64,000 nucleotides of DNA from Candidatus Nanopelagicaceae bacterium (GCA_947454735.1 CANGLK010000001.1:1-64000), one strand, 5' to 3'. Shown: positions 31,301 through 41,372, counted from the stretch's first letter. The notes: generated by a model from the letters alone, not told the origin. Translations and numbers: made by a program.

Positions 31301-34300
31301 TCCGGCGGAGAGCACATCGAAACTTGTTGTTGCTCCTGAGTAACCTCGAGCATCAACTCTCGTATCAGTTGGAATTCCGGCAGCTCCCCCGGCTCCAACT
31401 GTGACTGGCATGATCGAACCTGGAATCAATGGAACAGCTGGCGCAAAATAAACTCCACCGGCACCACCGGCACCTGCTGGATCCATGGTGCGAGGTGTGT
31501 ATGAGCCAGCACCGCCACCGCCACCGCCAACGAGAAGTACTGAAGCAGCTGTAACTGAATCGGGAACACGCCACCCAGATCGAACCGAGATAAGCGTGCG
31601 TGGGAATGTGATAACCGTGTACGGGCCAGAGGTAGAAGTTGTTGCAACTGGAACAACCTGTGCACTAAGAGGTGAGAAGTTAAATGAAGAGGTAGATGTC
31701 AATGCGCGAGATACAGCAGGATTGCCCGCACCATCATTGAAATCCCAATATGCAACGAGGTTTGCGCTTCCAATATTTGGGGCTGCATACATTCCCGCTG
31801 TAATTTGTGAAAGGGTACGAGCTTCACTCCATACTTTAAATTCATCAACTACGCCGGTGAAGTATTGACCCGCGTCGTATCCCCCTACATAAAAGGCGCC
31901 AGCCGTTCCATATGGATTAGCAACATTGAAGGTATCTGCCCATGCTCCCCCGGTATTGACGCGAGTGCGTGCATTATTGACGTAGACCGAGACTGTCGTA
32001 CCTGAGCGAACGACTGCAATATGAGTCCAAGCGTCATAAACGATTCTCTGGGAAGTCTGAACGGTTGTCCAACTACTTGTCTCTCTAAAGCCGGCATTCC
32101 AATAACCACTGATACACATCACAACAAAATTTGCTGAGCCGAATATTGATTTTTGAACACCATTACATGCAGATGTTGGTTTAACCCACGCCTCCCATGT
32201 CTGGTTTCCAGTAAGCAGCATTGTCGCCGAGGTAACTAACGTTGCAGCACCTGTGAAGTTGATCGCCGTATCCGTCTCTTGAGAATCTGCTAAGACTTCT
32301 ACGGTCACAGATTTAGAACCTGAGACACCATTGGTATCGGTTACAGTCACTGACGTTGAATAGGTACCTACCGGCATGGCTTCCGACACAGTTAAAATGC
32401 CTGTGCTCGAGTTGATTGAGAGCCCTTCATAGAGTGGGCTAAGTCGGAAGGTATTTGATCCATTCGTTCCAGATGCCGTATATCCAGCTTCGTAGTTAGC
32501 GCTTGATGAACGCTTTGAGGTAACACGAATATTGCTACCTGAAACTGTTGCAGAAACTGAGTTACGAACATACATCTCAAAAGGAATATTTGTTCCTGTA
32601 CTGGATCCACCTGAAATACCGTTCTGAGTAGCACAACATCCATTTACTGAACCGGCTGTAACTGCATATGAGCTATAGGTGATACCTATACCAGCGGATC
32701 CATCATTACTACTTTCATCTCCTGCATTATTCTCATTCCAGCCAAAACCCCAACGAGCAAGAGCCATATTGCCTGATGTGTTTGAGCCATAGTTAATACC
32801 GAAGAATCGAATCTGTGTCTGAGTAAAGAATAAACCGTTACCGATTGCAGAGTATGGAGATTCTGCCGCTGAATAGCTCGAACTCACTTGTCGAAAGAGA
32901 CAGCGATTTGAATTGGTAAATAAATTCGTCAGGGTGGTCGCGGTAGTTACACATGAAGAACCATTTGGACCCCCATACGCAGAGAGATTTACATTCCAGG
33001 AATTTCCATCACTGGAAGTCCAGGTTCGACCTGCCGTGGTCGTCTCTATCCAGGAGAAGCCGTACGGTGTAGTGGTATTTCCTGTCGTGCCTGCGGCAAT
33101 TGCTCCACCTGCATATCCGCTCTGCTCGGGAAAGAGCGCCATGATTTGATTGCCCTTGTTATAGCTAAATACCCCATATTTGGCATCGATATCTCGCTGC
33201 GTATCCCCTGTTTTCCAACGCTCTGGATAGGCATCATTGAGCTGTGTTGTATTTGTCCAATAGGTAGATGCATAAGAGAAGGTAGAGCTGGATTTCTTAC
33301 CTTTCATCGCAAGCATCCAACCGCCACCGCTCATCGCAGAGTTCATGATGCAATATGTCAGCGTTGGTGTGCCGTTGACCATGATCCAATAATTGCCATC
33401 CATATTAGTTCCAGTGGATTGCTTAATCTCGAGTGCAGATCCAGCGGCACATCGAGCGACTAAGCCGAGTGGGCAGTAGCCAAAGAAGACAGTTGGATCA
33501 GTTGCAAGAAAACTACTTGGAACAACAGTCTGAGCTTGTCCAGAGTATTCCCATTCAAGATTGACATCTGCGCCTGATGAATTCTCGTGATACCAAGCTT
33601 CAATTCGATAGATCTCATTAGCCACCATATTGATTGAGCCGGTTCCGTTGTAACTTCCGTTGGCAGCAGATGCATGATCTGCCATGTCGGTGATGATGTT
33701 CTGTCCTTGGATATTGAGCACAAAGCCATCATCGCTACGATTCTTAAATGTCACTGAACCGGTTACTGGAGCTTTGATATAACCAAGATAGTACGTTGTG
33801 AAGCCGTCGGAATTGCATCCCGTCGGTCCAGCTGCCGCCCAGTTCTTGTTGATATTCACAAATACCTCTGTGCCGCAGGTACCTGTTGTGAAGGGAACTC
33901 GCGTCATCGCCGTTGAGGAACCTGATTCGTTCTTGTGATACGCCAACAAGCCGTTAGTGAATCCTCCGACAAGTTTTTCTGCCTCGGCATACTCACCAAT
34001 CGAACCGTTGAATCCTGCGACCTTAACTGAGTATGAACATCCCGATGTAAGTCCAGTAATTGAAATCGTAGAGGAGAGCGATCCAGTCGATTGAACAACT
34101 CCATCGCCATAAGTATTTGCGCAGCTCACTCCCGTTTTAATTGTGACGTGCCAACGCCATTGCGTAGCATCGATACCGGTTGTCACCATATTGACCGTCA
34201 GTGAAGTCGCACCAGAGGTCACACTTGAAATGGTCGGCTTTATCGGTGCGGCAGCCTGGGCCGCAGTAAGCGAGATTCCCGTCTGGATGAAGCCAACGCC

Positions 34301-34354
34301 GAGCAGCACGACGAGGGTGCGGGCGATTCGCCTCTGAAATCTAGATAGGAACAT
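28364..34354 (-). CDS. Giant secreted multidomain protein A (PA14, fibrinogen-like, LamG, Gly-rich, TIG)
   Basis: Predicted surface protein of 1996 residues with a Sec signal peptide (cut near residue 35, after AAQA). Order of modules, from sequence patterns: fibronectin-like (37-130); PA14-like (135-285, with SDDGFVLNIQGQ); a fibrinogen C-terminal-like region (303-600, SALEIKQSTG ... MSGGGWMLAMKGKK); cadherin/He_PIG-like (600-690); LamG-like (692-875); Gly-rich (935-1165); Ig-like (1170-1275); He_PIG-like (1276-1365); second LamG-like (1375-1612); He_PIG-like; MBG-like (1700-1795); and a C-terminal IPT/TIG domain (1912-1996). No LPxTG or membrane anchor is seen. Carbohydrate or surface adhesion is a reasonable inference. 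The start ATG has no ribosome site but sits 9 nt after a TAGAAT box. Confidence 0.85.
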   Translation of the reverse strand: MFLSRFQRRIARTLVVLLGVGFIQTGISLTAAQAAAPIKPTISSVTSGATSLTVNMVTTGIDATQWRWHVTIKTGVSCANTYGDGVVQSTGSLSSTISITGLTSGCSYSVKVAGFNGSIGEYAEAEKLVGGFTNGLLAYHKNESGSSTAMTRVPFTTGTCGTEVFVNINKNWAAAGPTGCNSDGFTTYYLGYIKAPVTGSVTFKNRSDDGFVLNIQGQNIITDMADHASAANGSYNGTGSINMVANEIYRIEAWYHENSSGADVNLEWEYSGQAQTVVPSSFLATDPTVFFGYCPLGLVARCAAGSALEIKQSTGTNMDGNYWIMVNGTPTLTYCIMNSAMSGGGWMLAMKGKKSSSTFSYASTYWTNTTQLNDAYPERWKTGDTQRDIDAKYGVFSYNKGNQIMALFPEQSGYAGGAIAAGTTGNTTTPYGFSWIETTTAGRTWTSSDGNSWNVNLSAYGGPNGSSCVTTATTLTNLFTNSNRCLFRQVSSSYSAAESPYSAIGNGLFFTQTQIRFFGINYGSNTSGNMALARWGFGWNENNAGDESSNDGSAGIGITYSSYAVTAGSVNGCCATQNGISGGSSTGTNIPFEMYVRNSVSATVSGSNIRVTSKRSSSANYEAGYTASGTNGSNTFRLSPLYEGLSINSSTGILTVSEAMPVGTYSTSVTVTDTNGVSGSKSVTVEVLADSQETDTAINFTGAATLVTSATMLLTGNQTWEAWVKPTSACNGVQKSIFGSANFVVMCISGYWNAGFRETSSWTTVQTSQRIVYDAWTHIAVVRSGTTVSVYVNNARTRVNTGGAWADTFNVANPYGTAGAFYVGGYDAGQYFTGVVDEFKVWSEARTLSQITAGMYAAPNIGSANLVAYWDFNDGAGNPAVSRALTSTSSFNFSPLSAQVVPVATTSTSGPYTVITFPRTLISVRSGWRVPDSVTAASVLLVGGGGGGAGSYTPRTMDPAGAGGAGGVYFAPAVPLIPGSIMPVTVGAGGAAGIPTDTRVDARGYSGATTSFDVLSAGGGGAGGYVDAANQDGLPGTAGGAGGGASNYWEALQKGDAGASSSASVNGKTFAATTTAGAGSIYNSTYGYGYNGGGAGGSATYDARGIGVQSSITGITVTYGIGGGGYGIAGWSFSAQTGTGNGGDGNYNESTGGAQGGSGLIVIRYITALKPSFTKPANTTINLGMVESFTTNAMSDSATAGLTRTFRWESTTTGSTGTYSSIKSGTGIANATFNWTPPDTSTSGSNYLYRVVVTDSDSDGLFIVDTSTAVYAVINGTLSLISKLTITKTVNISKSETFTVLNGTPTYRYTLTPDGPNFSLDTSVVGSPKIRIADTATVGTYYETFTVIDSISASITVPLTIVISPPPSFSANAPQVDSGTVLYLDAGNTSSYSGTGTIWNDLSGRGLTATLPPSSMPSQNAGAGLACTTPALSTSGTANLVFNGSSTCGYVPNVGLLQTYTYEVWFMRTGADNAMSDYSSIIASPFSGTGKQINITLHWRTNGNLVAGIWDGSAWIETTQVYVASNIWNYVAVTYDGTNLRLSLNGVTATKYSVTGAVTFADNLNDKGLLIGKRFDQNGYFFSGAVASIRLYNRVLSDSEIQQNYNATKGRFATTQNKNGVKAVYGSRTSETYTVTAGSESITATFTANAISRIVWDTSTARSIKLQVQESLTVGVYTDTITVTDIYGSSTSLPIRIEVGKAASITISMDTGTVTTYNGAPLSTYPRPVIKGLKNSDTGTVTTKFSSTLYSLSSTPPTNADTYTVTAADFAFYVGDISNYISVIYETSTAVINRARQTPLNVSMYGALVGSPFTITLLGGSGDGAVVETLTGTSTAPNCAISNHVLSSGATSISYCQILVTKAQSQNYLSESSTVQVYFMVLAINQPTAAVGSGSGIGISGATAIERDANAAPIISSLSVTSGAVGSSVIITGSGFYFADPSKLSIKFWRNVSATIYTITNDSSVTVTVPVGATSGRIVLTNPYGLAASSTFTVTP

Positions 34355-34363
34355 GAGGTAGGA

Positions 34364-34393
34364 ATTCTAAGAGGTGGCCCGACCGTGCTCCAA
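34364..34393 (-). promoter_or_regulatory. Leaderless promoter of giant protein A
   Basis: Minus-strand TTGGAG (34393-34388), 18 bp, TAGAAT (34369-34364), then 9 nt to the ATG at 34354. Transcription would start within about 3 nt of the start codon, which explains the missing ribosome site. Leaderless mRNAs are common in actinobacteria. Confidence 0.55.
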
Positions 34394-34416
34394 GCCCAGG
34401 TAGGTATGGCTCTGAT

Positions 34417-37400
34417 TTATGGCGTAATTGTGAGGGAAAGTTCAGAGACGGCGATTCCATTTGGGGTGGTGACCGTCACCTTTCCCGTTGTCGCCCCGAC
34501 TGGGACTGTGACGGTGATCTGAGAGTCGCCGGCATTAACCGTAAATCCACTTGCTGTGATGTTTCGCCAGAACTTCACTGTTATTGAGGCGAGGTCAAGA
34601 TGGTTAAAGCCAGCACCGTTAATAATGATTTGGGTAGAGCCAGCGGTCGCCGTATAGGTAGAGAGTGAAGAGATCGTTGGCGCAGCATTTGGATCCAAAG
34701 TAATAGAGGTTGCTCCCGAGAGGGCAATCGTTGGACCAGAGCCAACTGCAGGTGATGGTTGGTTGATGACAAATGCCAAAAATAGAACATTGGCAGTAAC
34801 GGTATCGGGCAAGTAGTTACGATCTCCAGCCTTGGCTATCGTGACAGTGCAAGTACCTTGGCTAGTTGTATACAACTTCTTGTAATCAAAGGCGCAACCA
34901 GATGCTGTTCCATTGACTGCAGAGAATGTCACAGCACCATTTCCATTTCCTTCTGTCACATTGACGGTAAAGGTTTCTGGATAGTTTGTATTGATAAATG
35001 GAATTACCTGGGCACGCTGTGCAATTCGATTAATCGTGAGACGTGAGGTCATATACGTAATTGCAGAATATTTGCTTAATATATCTGCGCTGTTTGTAAG
35101 TGCAGTTGGAGTAATGACATAAACGCCTGCAGCTGTTGGAGTATCTGTTGTAGCGATTGCAGTACAAGTATCAATCGCCCAACATGATTTAAATGCACGA
35201 ACCGGTCGAACCATATTTTGATTCGCTTCGGATTTACTCACATTTGCCGATCCCGCAAAACTTGCCCCTGCATGCCCAATTGACCACATCACCGATGAAC
35301 TAACTTCAGTTGATGCCCAATAGCCCCACTTGCCAGTTGTCCAATTGTTACCAATATTGAGAAGACCGGCGGTTGCAGGAATCTTTGCAAGTTCAATTGC
35401 TTCGTTCTTTGATGGAATAAACCAATCTGAATACCCGGTTGAGTTGCCAGCATTGAAAGTATTCACTCTCGCGACCGCTCCCCCAAGACATGAAGCCTTA
35501 GCTAGATTGGTATTTGTCTCTCCCCAGCCGATACCAACTTGGGTAGCGCCAAGGTTTGAATTGTCATTTGAACAGTATGTTCCGATAGTTGAGAGATCAT
35601 CGCTGCCGGACCAATTCTGAGGCGCAACTTCATAGATACGTCCATCAGAGCTTGCAGTTGAGGTGTCGATAAAGACAATTCCGCCGCCAGGGCCAATATC
35701 GCCTACTCGGCAATATCCGCCCGTTGCGCAGGTTGTTCCAGCTGGTTTGTAATTGATTGCCGAGGAGAGCACGGTCCCAGATTCAAGGCCGACTGCGCCA
35801 ATCGTCTTCACAGTTGGGGAGAAATTTGCACGAGAGCCGGTGTAACTCAGGGCCGTTGGGGTATCCACATAAACAGTCAAAGTATCGGCTTTAGTCACCG
35901 TGAACTTAATCGGCAATGAAGTTGATGAAGAGTACTCATCTGTCACGGTAATTGTGTCGTAATAGGTACCTGGTGTGAGAGATTCCTGAACGCTGAGCTT
36001 GACCTGACCAGGTGTTGATGAGGTATCCCATTGAATTCCTTGGCGGTTGCCAATAGCAAATGAGATTGTCTTTGTATCTCCACCAGATGTCACCGTAAAG
36101 GATTCGAGATTGAGTACACCATATTTCTGAATTGGCTTGATCTGAGTTTGATTGGCTGAGGTAAATCGATCTTTTGTCGCGTTGTAATTCTGCGTCACTC
36201 TTGCTTGTGTGAATGGAGCGCTGTAAAGACGAACGAATCCAATATCCATCGCAGATGTAGGGGTAGTAGAGGTGTAAAACCACTTATTTATAAAAGCTTT
36301 ATCGGATGAAGCTATTGGTGGAACTAATCCAGCGTTCTCAGCACTATCGCTCAATGTTGCTACTGACCCATTGAAATACAACTCCATCTTGGTCCCAGCA
36401 GTTGTTGAGTCAAATGTGCCAACCAAATGAGTCCATGCACCCAGTGTAAGTTGTTGGGAGGTTCTCTTGTATGTCCAATATCCATTATAAAAACCAGTAA
36501 AAACCGTTCGCCCTCCATCAATACACATAAAATAGGCAACGTTTACAGAGGTTTGTTCACTTCCAAAAACACACACTTGGTTTGCACCAATAGATTGCAG
36601 ATTTATATAAGCCTCGATTGTAAAACTCGGAAGAGTCGTGAATCCTGTGGCACTTATATATTGAGTATTGCTGAGCTTTAAAATACCTGAGTAATCATCG
36701 CTAAAGGTACTTCCGCCATTGATTGTGACTAGCTTCTTCGTTCCGCTGATATCGCTGATTGTTCCTGTGGCCCGTGAGTAACTTGAAGTATTGGCCATAT
36801 CGATATTGAAAACGAGGTCATTTTCAATAATCTGTGACGAATTAACCAATGTTGGTGGCGAAGAAATTGATAACGTAATTGGAATCGAAACGCTTGCCGA
36901 TACCGAATCCGTGACTGTCAACGTCTCAATATATGTTCCGACTGATGCAGTGTCAGAAATCTTAAGAATCGTCGTCCCAGGCGTTGATGTGTCTAATGTG
37001 ACGCCTTTGAGAACCGGTGAAAGCGTATATCTATAGTTTGGCGTTCCAGCAGAGATCGTAAATGTTTCATTTCGGGCGATATTAATTGTCTTCTTGATCG
37101 AATTAACGCCAGCCATTTTGAGCGTCCCGTTGATAACTGCATAAACGGATGTACTTGTATCTGTATATGAAAGCCCCGCTGTATCAGAATCAGTTACTAC
37201 GACGCGGTAGAGGTACTGGCTACCGGTCGTTGACGTATCTGAAGGCACCCAGCTAAATGCGGCATTCGCAGCGCCTGTCCCCTGCTTGATTGTGGAATAC
37301 GTGCCACCTGATCCCGTCGTGGTGGACTCCCACTTAAATGTTCGAGTCAACATAGCAGTAGCGCTATCTTGCGAAACATTAGTTGTAAACGTTTCGGTCA

Positions 37401-40400
37401 TTCCAACATTGAGATATGCATTTGTTGGGTATGTAAATGTAGGTTTCGACGCGGTGAGGTAACGGATTACAACAACACCCGCAGATCCTTGTCGTCCAAC
37501 TCCAGATGTACTAGATCCGTTGTAAGCGACAGATCCACCCCAGCCATTGTTTGCAGTTGTTGTTCCAGTAATTGCTGACCAGGTCGTATAAGAATTGTTA
37601 TAGCCGCCTCGCCCGTATTCGATTGAAGCGATTGAATCGACATAACCAGAACCAGGGCTTCCTTGGCTTCCATTCCCACATGTACCAAGTACAGCGGCAC
37701 CACGCGCGCCGCCACCTGCGCCACCCCAACCCCATGTGCCGAGGCCACCGTTATATCCAGAGGAAACTGTTCCGCCTGCAGCACCGTTATCGGTACAGAC
37801 ACCCGCAATTCCACCGCCACCGCCACCGGTTGCAATAGATGCATCTCCTGCTCCAGAGCCTGCACCTACATACCCAAAACTTCCACCGCCTCCACCACCC
37901 ATCGCAGTGAGAGTTGATTGAGATGAAATTACAACAACCGAGGATCCTCCATTACGTATCGATGCATCATTTGCAATCGAAGATGCATAAATACCACCGG
38001 TTCCGACCTTTACGGAGACTGTGGTCCCAGGAAGATAAGTCTGATTGCCACTGAAATTAACTCCACCGCCGCCACCTGCACCACCCGGACTACTGGTGTC
38101 AGAGACAGATTTTCCAGCACCACCTCCGCCACCAACGACAATCGTCGTCGCCGACGAAAGGTTTGATGGAACTTTCCATCCGCCAGTCTGTGTGATGTAA
38201 GTCCGCGGAAAAGTTAAAGTCGTATAAGGGCCAGAGGTAGTTGTGACCTTGACATCTGTAAATGAATTTGTACCGGCAAGAACCAAATCCGAACGCGATG
38301 GCCCAGATTGGGCAAGATTGGGAACATTAAATGTGCTCGTTCCTGTTCCGCGATTAAAATCCCAATAGAACTGCAGCTGTGGACTTGTTGCATCGTTCGA
38401 GTGAATATCGGCAAGGATTTGAGAGGCAGTACGCGCCACTTTCCAGATTTTTTCTTCATCTATCTGCCCATACATTCGCTCATATGTGTCCAAGCGAGTT
38501 CCGATATAGGTCCATTGATTGTTTTGATCATAAAGAACATCGGCTGCGGAATAAGTGACAGTACCCGAGCGATATGGATTGCCGGACTTTGTCCAGGCCC
38601 ACTGCCCATCCACATAGAGATCGAAGGAGTCTGCAGTGTTGGCTATCCCTCGCTTCACAACTGTGTAGTTATGCCACTCATTAATCGGAGCTTTGATTCC
38701 AGTATCTATATATTCCCATGCCGAACTTGAGCCATACATGGCATACCAGATCGTGCCATTGTGAACGCTAAGCAAGAGGGTATTTTCTCGCGCAAAGAAT
38801 CCACACCAAACGCCGTTGATGACGGCACAGGTGCTGGCAGGTTTCACCCAAGCTCCGACTGTGAATGTGTCATTCATTCTCTCGCCATAGCCATACTGGG
38901 TGTACATATATTGATTGCCATCAAATGTGGCCGCGGTATCAGTCTCTGCATTCTGACTATCTGTTTCAAGTGATAAGCCATAAATCTTTGCGAGATAGAT
39001 CTCCATAGAGCGAATCTCGCCAGCTGAAAGAACGCGGTTGAATGCAATGAGGTCTAAGAACTGCCAACTAGATTCTTCATTCGCGTATGCATTGATTCCA
39101 AGCCCTGTCGGCCCAGTTGTTGAGTTATAAATTTGGGAGGCGTTAACGTTGTATGAAACATCTCGCCCATTAGCCCGATACATCTTTACTTGATCGGTTG
39201 AAAGGAGCCACTTGTAATCCGCGCTGACCTGCGGAGTCATCCAATCATTTACGTGGTAAGCGGCTTTATACCTATCCGATGCATAATGACCAGATAGCCA
39301 GTTGTTGCTGGCCGTTATGATGCGTCGCTGAGTTCCGCCAGTTGCATAACGTGCGATATGGAAAATCGTATACGTCGGAATATTGGTTGAGACAAAGGTT
39401 GCCTTAGCTCCCGTATCACCGGCAGCAGAAAGGTTTGTCTTGGTGGAGCCAGTGGCATTAACGCCATCGGTCGTTCCAGTAGTCGTGATACTCGGTGAAC
39501 CAGTGACTGCGCCGGCTGTATAGGTTCCCGATGAATCGACCCAACCTTTTCGATTTGAATCTAAAACTTGAAGTTCATTTGGAGTCCAACGACCTGCAAC
39601 AGAAGCAGCAAGTGCGGATGGGAATGAATCTGCCGCATTGGTTGCATAACGGATGAGGATTACACCTGATCCACCTTTGCCACCTGAAACTCTGTACCCA
39701 GTACCGACTGCTGTACCTCCGCCGCCGCCGCCGCCGGATGCAGCTACTCCATTACTTCCAGGTGAATTCACTCCGCCCGAAGATTCGGTCGCACCCGCTC
39801 CACCGCCATCTGATGCCGTTCCGCCGCTCATTGCCGAGGCTGATGAGTTTGTGAAAATTCCACCACCGCCGCCACCAGCGTATGTATTTTGTGTTCCATA
39901 AAAATAGTTGGAGACGCCACGTTTACCGGCACCGCCAACTGTGTTTACTGCAGTTGATGCAGTGCCACCCAAGCCACCGGCAAATGCACCCGATTGCGGC
40001 GTAGCAACGGTTCCTGGTGTTTGGCTAGGTCCGGAATTTCCTGTTGCACCTCCAAGTGCATAGAAAACGTTTCCCGAGGATGTCACAACAGTTGTCGAAT
40101 CCCCTGCAAAAGCCTTAGAGATGAAATTCCACGAAGTTCCTGCGCCTCCGTAACCAGCCTTTACTCGCAGTGATGTGTTTGGGGTGACCGGTACAGCCGA
40201 TCGCGATAATGCCGCGCCGCCATTTCCACCTACGCCGCCATCGCCGGCTCCACCGCCACCGCCGCCGACTAAGAAGAGATCTACGACAGAAACTGTTGCG
40301 GGCACAGACCAGGTGCAATCACCCGTGTTTGTAATTTTTACAACTGTATAGATATCGACTACTTGCGCGTCGGTTGCGCAATTACTAACCGCGTCATAAT

Positions 40401-41310
40401 TAAAGACATAGGTGATAGCACCCGCTCCGTTTGGGGTGGTGCTTTGATTGGATACTGCTGATTGCGCATTCGAAGCTACAAAATTCGCTCCCGGAGATCC
40501 ACCAAATCCTTGACATTCGCTTCCAGTCGTTGGCTGAGGGCTCGCGCCTCCCACTCCACCGTTCCAACCGCCGCCGCCTCCGCCGCCGCCTCCGCCGTCA
40601 GCGTTACCGCAACCACCACCGTATGTTCCAGCCCCGCCAAGAGCTAAGGTTGTGTAGTTGTAGGGAGTTGCCGCCGGTTGTGCCCCTGGACCAGATCCTC
40701 CGGCACCGCCGCCTGCCCCTGCAGCAATAAGTGCAACATCTTCATTAATGGCAACCATTGAACCGGCACCGCCACCTCCACCGCTACCGGATGTTCCGGT
40801 ACTTCCAGCGTTTCCACCTTTTCCTCCACTGATAGTGATAAGACTCGAGTAGACCCCATTAAATTTAAATGCTGGTGTTAGTGAATTATTTGTCTGCGTT
40901 TCAATGGATGTCTGTCCTGCTATTCCGCCACCGCTGTTTTGAGCATCATTTGCACCGTTACCACCTGCGGAACCTGGAAAGAAGGTAATTCGATCACCGG
41001 GAGAAACGCTAAAAGTTCCACTTGCGAAACCGACATTTGAACCCGCCAATCCAAGGCTGCTGGCATCTTTTCCTCCACTACCACCTGCGCCACCACGAGC
41101 GGTTAACGTTACGGAAGAGACGCCTGCTGGAACCACAACGTCAGAACCGCGTGTGGCACTTGTATATGTAACTTCGACCGCCTCAGCCTTTTGAGAAAGC
41201 GCCTTGGGAATAAGAACTGGCGCTGCAATGCTTTGCACCAATGTGAGGGCGAGAATTGTGACGAGGGATCTGGCGATACGCCGAGAGTTCAGCACGCGCG
41301 ACATCTGCAC
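34417..41310 (-). CDS. Giant secreted multidomain protein B (Gly-rich, LamG, DUF1566-like, TIG)
   Basis: Predicted surface protein of 2297 residues, the largest in the window. The start is GTG 41310, with GGGAG 6 nt upstream. A signal peptide covers about residues 1-42 (RRIARSLVTILALTLVQ). Two Gly-rich modules (65-300, 340-555) are followed by a LamG-like module (570-780), another (785-985), a third Gly-rich module (1055-1285), Ig-like and He_PIG-like repeats (1288-1485), LamG (1490-1715), He_PIG-like, and an MBG-like domain interrupted by a DUF1566/Lcl-like insert (about 1860-2040, GDIGPGGGIVFIDTS ... MVRPVRAF). The C-terminal IPT/TIG block is 2210-2297. Function unknown; adhesion or outer-surface layer is inferred. 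Confidence 0.85.
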   Translation of the reverse strand: MQMSRVLNSRRIARSLVTILALTLVQSIAAPVLIPKALSQKAEAVEVTYTSATRGSDVVVPAGVSSVTLTARGGAGGSGGKDASSLGLAGSNVGFASGTFSVSPGDRITFFPGSAGGNGANDAQNSGGGIAGQTSIETQTNNSLTPAFKFNGVYSSLITISGGKGGNAGSTGTSGSGGGGGAGSMVAINEDVALIAAGAGGGAGGSGPGAQPAATPYNYTTLALGGAGTYGGGCGNADGGGGGGGGGGWNGGVGGASPQPTTGSECQGFGGSPGANFVASNAQSAVSNQSTTPNGAGAITYVFNYDAVSNCATDAQVVDIYTVVKITNTGDCTWSVPATVSVVDLFLVGGGGGGAGDGGVGGNGGAALSRSAVPVTPNTSLRVKAGYGGAGTSWNFISKAFAGDSTTVVTSSGNVFYALGGATGNSGPSQTPGTVATPQSGAFAGGLGGTASTAVNTVGGAGKRGVSNYFYGTQNTYAGGGGGGIFTNSSASAMSGGTASDGGGAGATESSGGVNSPGSNGVAASGGGGGGGTAVGTGYRVSGGKGGSGVILIRYATNAADSFPSALAASVAGRWTPNELQVLDSNRKGWVDSSGTYTAGAVTGSPSITTTGTTDGVNATGSTKTNLSAAGDTGAKATFVSTNIPTYTIFHIARYATGGTQRRIITASNNWLSGHYASDRYKAAYHVNDWMTPQVSADYKWLLSTDQVKMYRANGRDVSYNVNASQIYNSTTGPTGLGINAYANEESSWQFLDLIAFNRVLSAGEIRSMEIYLAKIYGLSLETDSQNAETDTAATFDGNQYMYTQYGYGERMNDTFTVGAWVKPASTCAVINGVWCGFFARENTLLLSVHNGTIWYAMYGSSSAWEYIDTGIKAPINEWHNYTVVKRGIANTADSFDLYVDGQWAWTKSGNPYRSGTVTYSAADVLYDQNNQWTYIGTRLDTYERMYGQIDEEKIWKVARTASQILADIHSNDATSPQLQFYWDFNRGTGTSTFNVPNLAQSGPSRSDLVLAGTNSFTDVKVTTTSGPYTTLTFPRTYITQTGGWKVPSNLSSATTIVVGGGGGAGKSVSDTSSPGGAGGGGGVNFSGNQTYLPGTTVSVKVGTGGIYASSIANDASIRNGGSSVVVISSQSTLTAMGGGGGGSFGYVGAGSGAGDASIATGGGGGGIAGVCTDNGAAGGTVSSGYNGGLGTWGWGGAGGGARGAAVLGTCGNGSQGSPGSGYVDSIASIEYGRGGYNNSYTTWSAITGTTTANNGWGGSVAYNGSSTSGVGRQGSAGVVVIRYLTASKPTFTYPTNAYLNVGMTETFTTNVSQDSATAMLTRTFKWESTTTGSGGTYSTIKQGTGAANAAFSWVPSDTSTTGSQYLYRVVVTDSDTAGLSYTDTSTSVYAVINGTLKMAGVNSIKKTINIARNETFTISAGTPNYRYTLSPVLKGVTLDTSTPGTTILKISDTASVGTYIETLTVTDSVSASVSIPITLSISSPPTLVNSSQIIENDLVFNIDMANTSSYSRATGTISDISGTKKLVTINGGSTFSDDYSGILKLSNTQYISATGFTTLPSFTIEAYINLQSIGANQVCVFGSEQTSVNVAYFMCIDGGRTVFTGFYNGYWTYKRTSQQLTLGAWTHLVGTFDSTTAGTKMELYFNGSVATLSDSAENAGLVPPIASSDKAFINKWFYTSTTPTSAMDIGFVRLYSAPFTQARVTQNYNATKDRFTSANQTQIKPIQKYGVLNLESFTVTSGGDTKTISFAIGNRQGIQWDTSSTPGQVKLSVQESLTPGTYYDTITVTDEYSSSTSLPIKFTVTKADTLTVYVDTPTALSYTGSRANFSPTVKTIGAVGLESGTVLSSAINYKPAGTTCATGGYCRVGDIGPGGGIVFIDTSTASSDGRIYEVAPQNWSGSDDLSTIGTYCSNDNSNLGATQVGIGWGETNTNLAKASCLGGAVARVNTFNAGNSTGYSDWFIPSKNEAIELAKIPATAGLLNIGNNWTTGKWGYWASTEVSSSVMWSIGHAGASFAGSANVSKSEANQNMVRPVRAFKSCWAIDTCTAIATTDTPTAAGVYVITPTALTNSADILSKYSAITYMTSRLTINRIAQRAQVIPFINTNYPETFTVNVTEGNGNGAVTFSAVNGTASGCAFDYKKLYTTSQGTCTVTIAKAGDRNYLPDTVTANVLFLAFVINQPSPAVGSGPTIALSGATSITLDPNAAPTISSLSTYTATAGSTQIIINGAGFNHLDLASITVKFWRNITASGFTVNAGDSQITVTVPVGATTGKVTVTTPNGIAVSELSLTITP
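39718..39737. repeat. GCC triplet tract in giant protein B
   Basis: Five or more consecutive GCC triplets encoding a Gly run in the second Gly-rich module (near residue 526-531). A similar imperfect tract lies at about 40567-40594. Confidence 0.7.
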
Positions 41311-41343
41311 ACTTAACTCCCTCGCCTTTGATATTAGGCTCGC

Positions 41344-41372
41344 ATTCTAGGAGATGGGGTGACCCCAGCCAA
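41344..41372 (-). promoter_or_regulatory. Promoter of giant protein B with palindromic spacer
   Basis: Minus-strand TTGGCT (41372-41367), 17 bp, TAGAAT (41349-41344); the leader to the GTG is about 27 nt and carries GGGAG. The spacer contains the inverted repeat TGGGGTCACCCCA (41355-41367), which could bind a repressor or activator. Confidence 0.6.
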
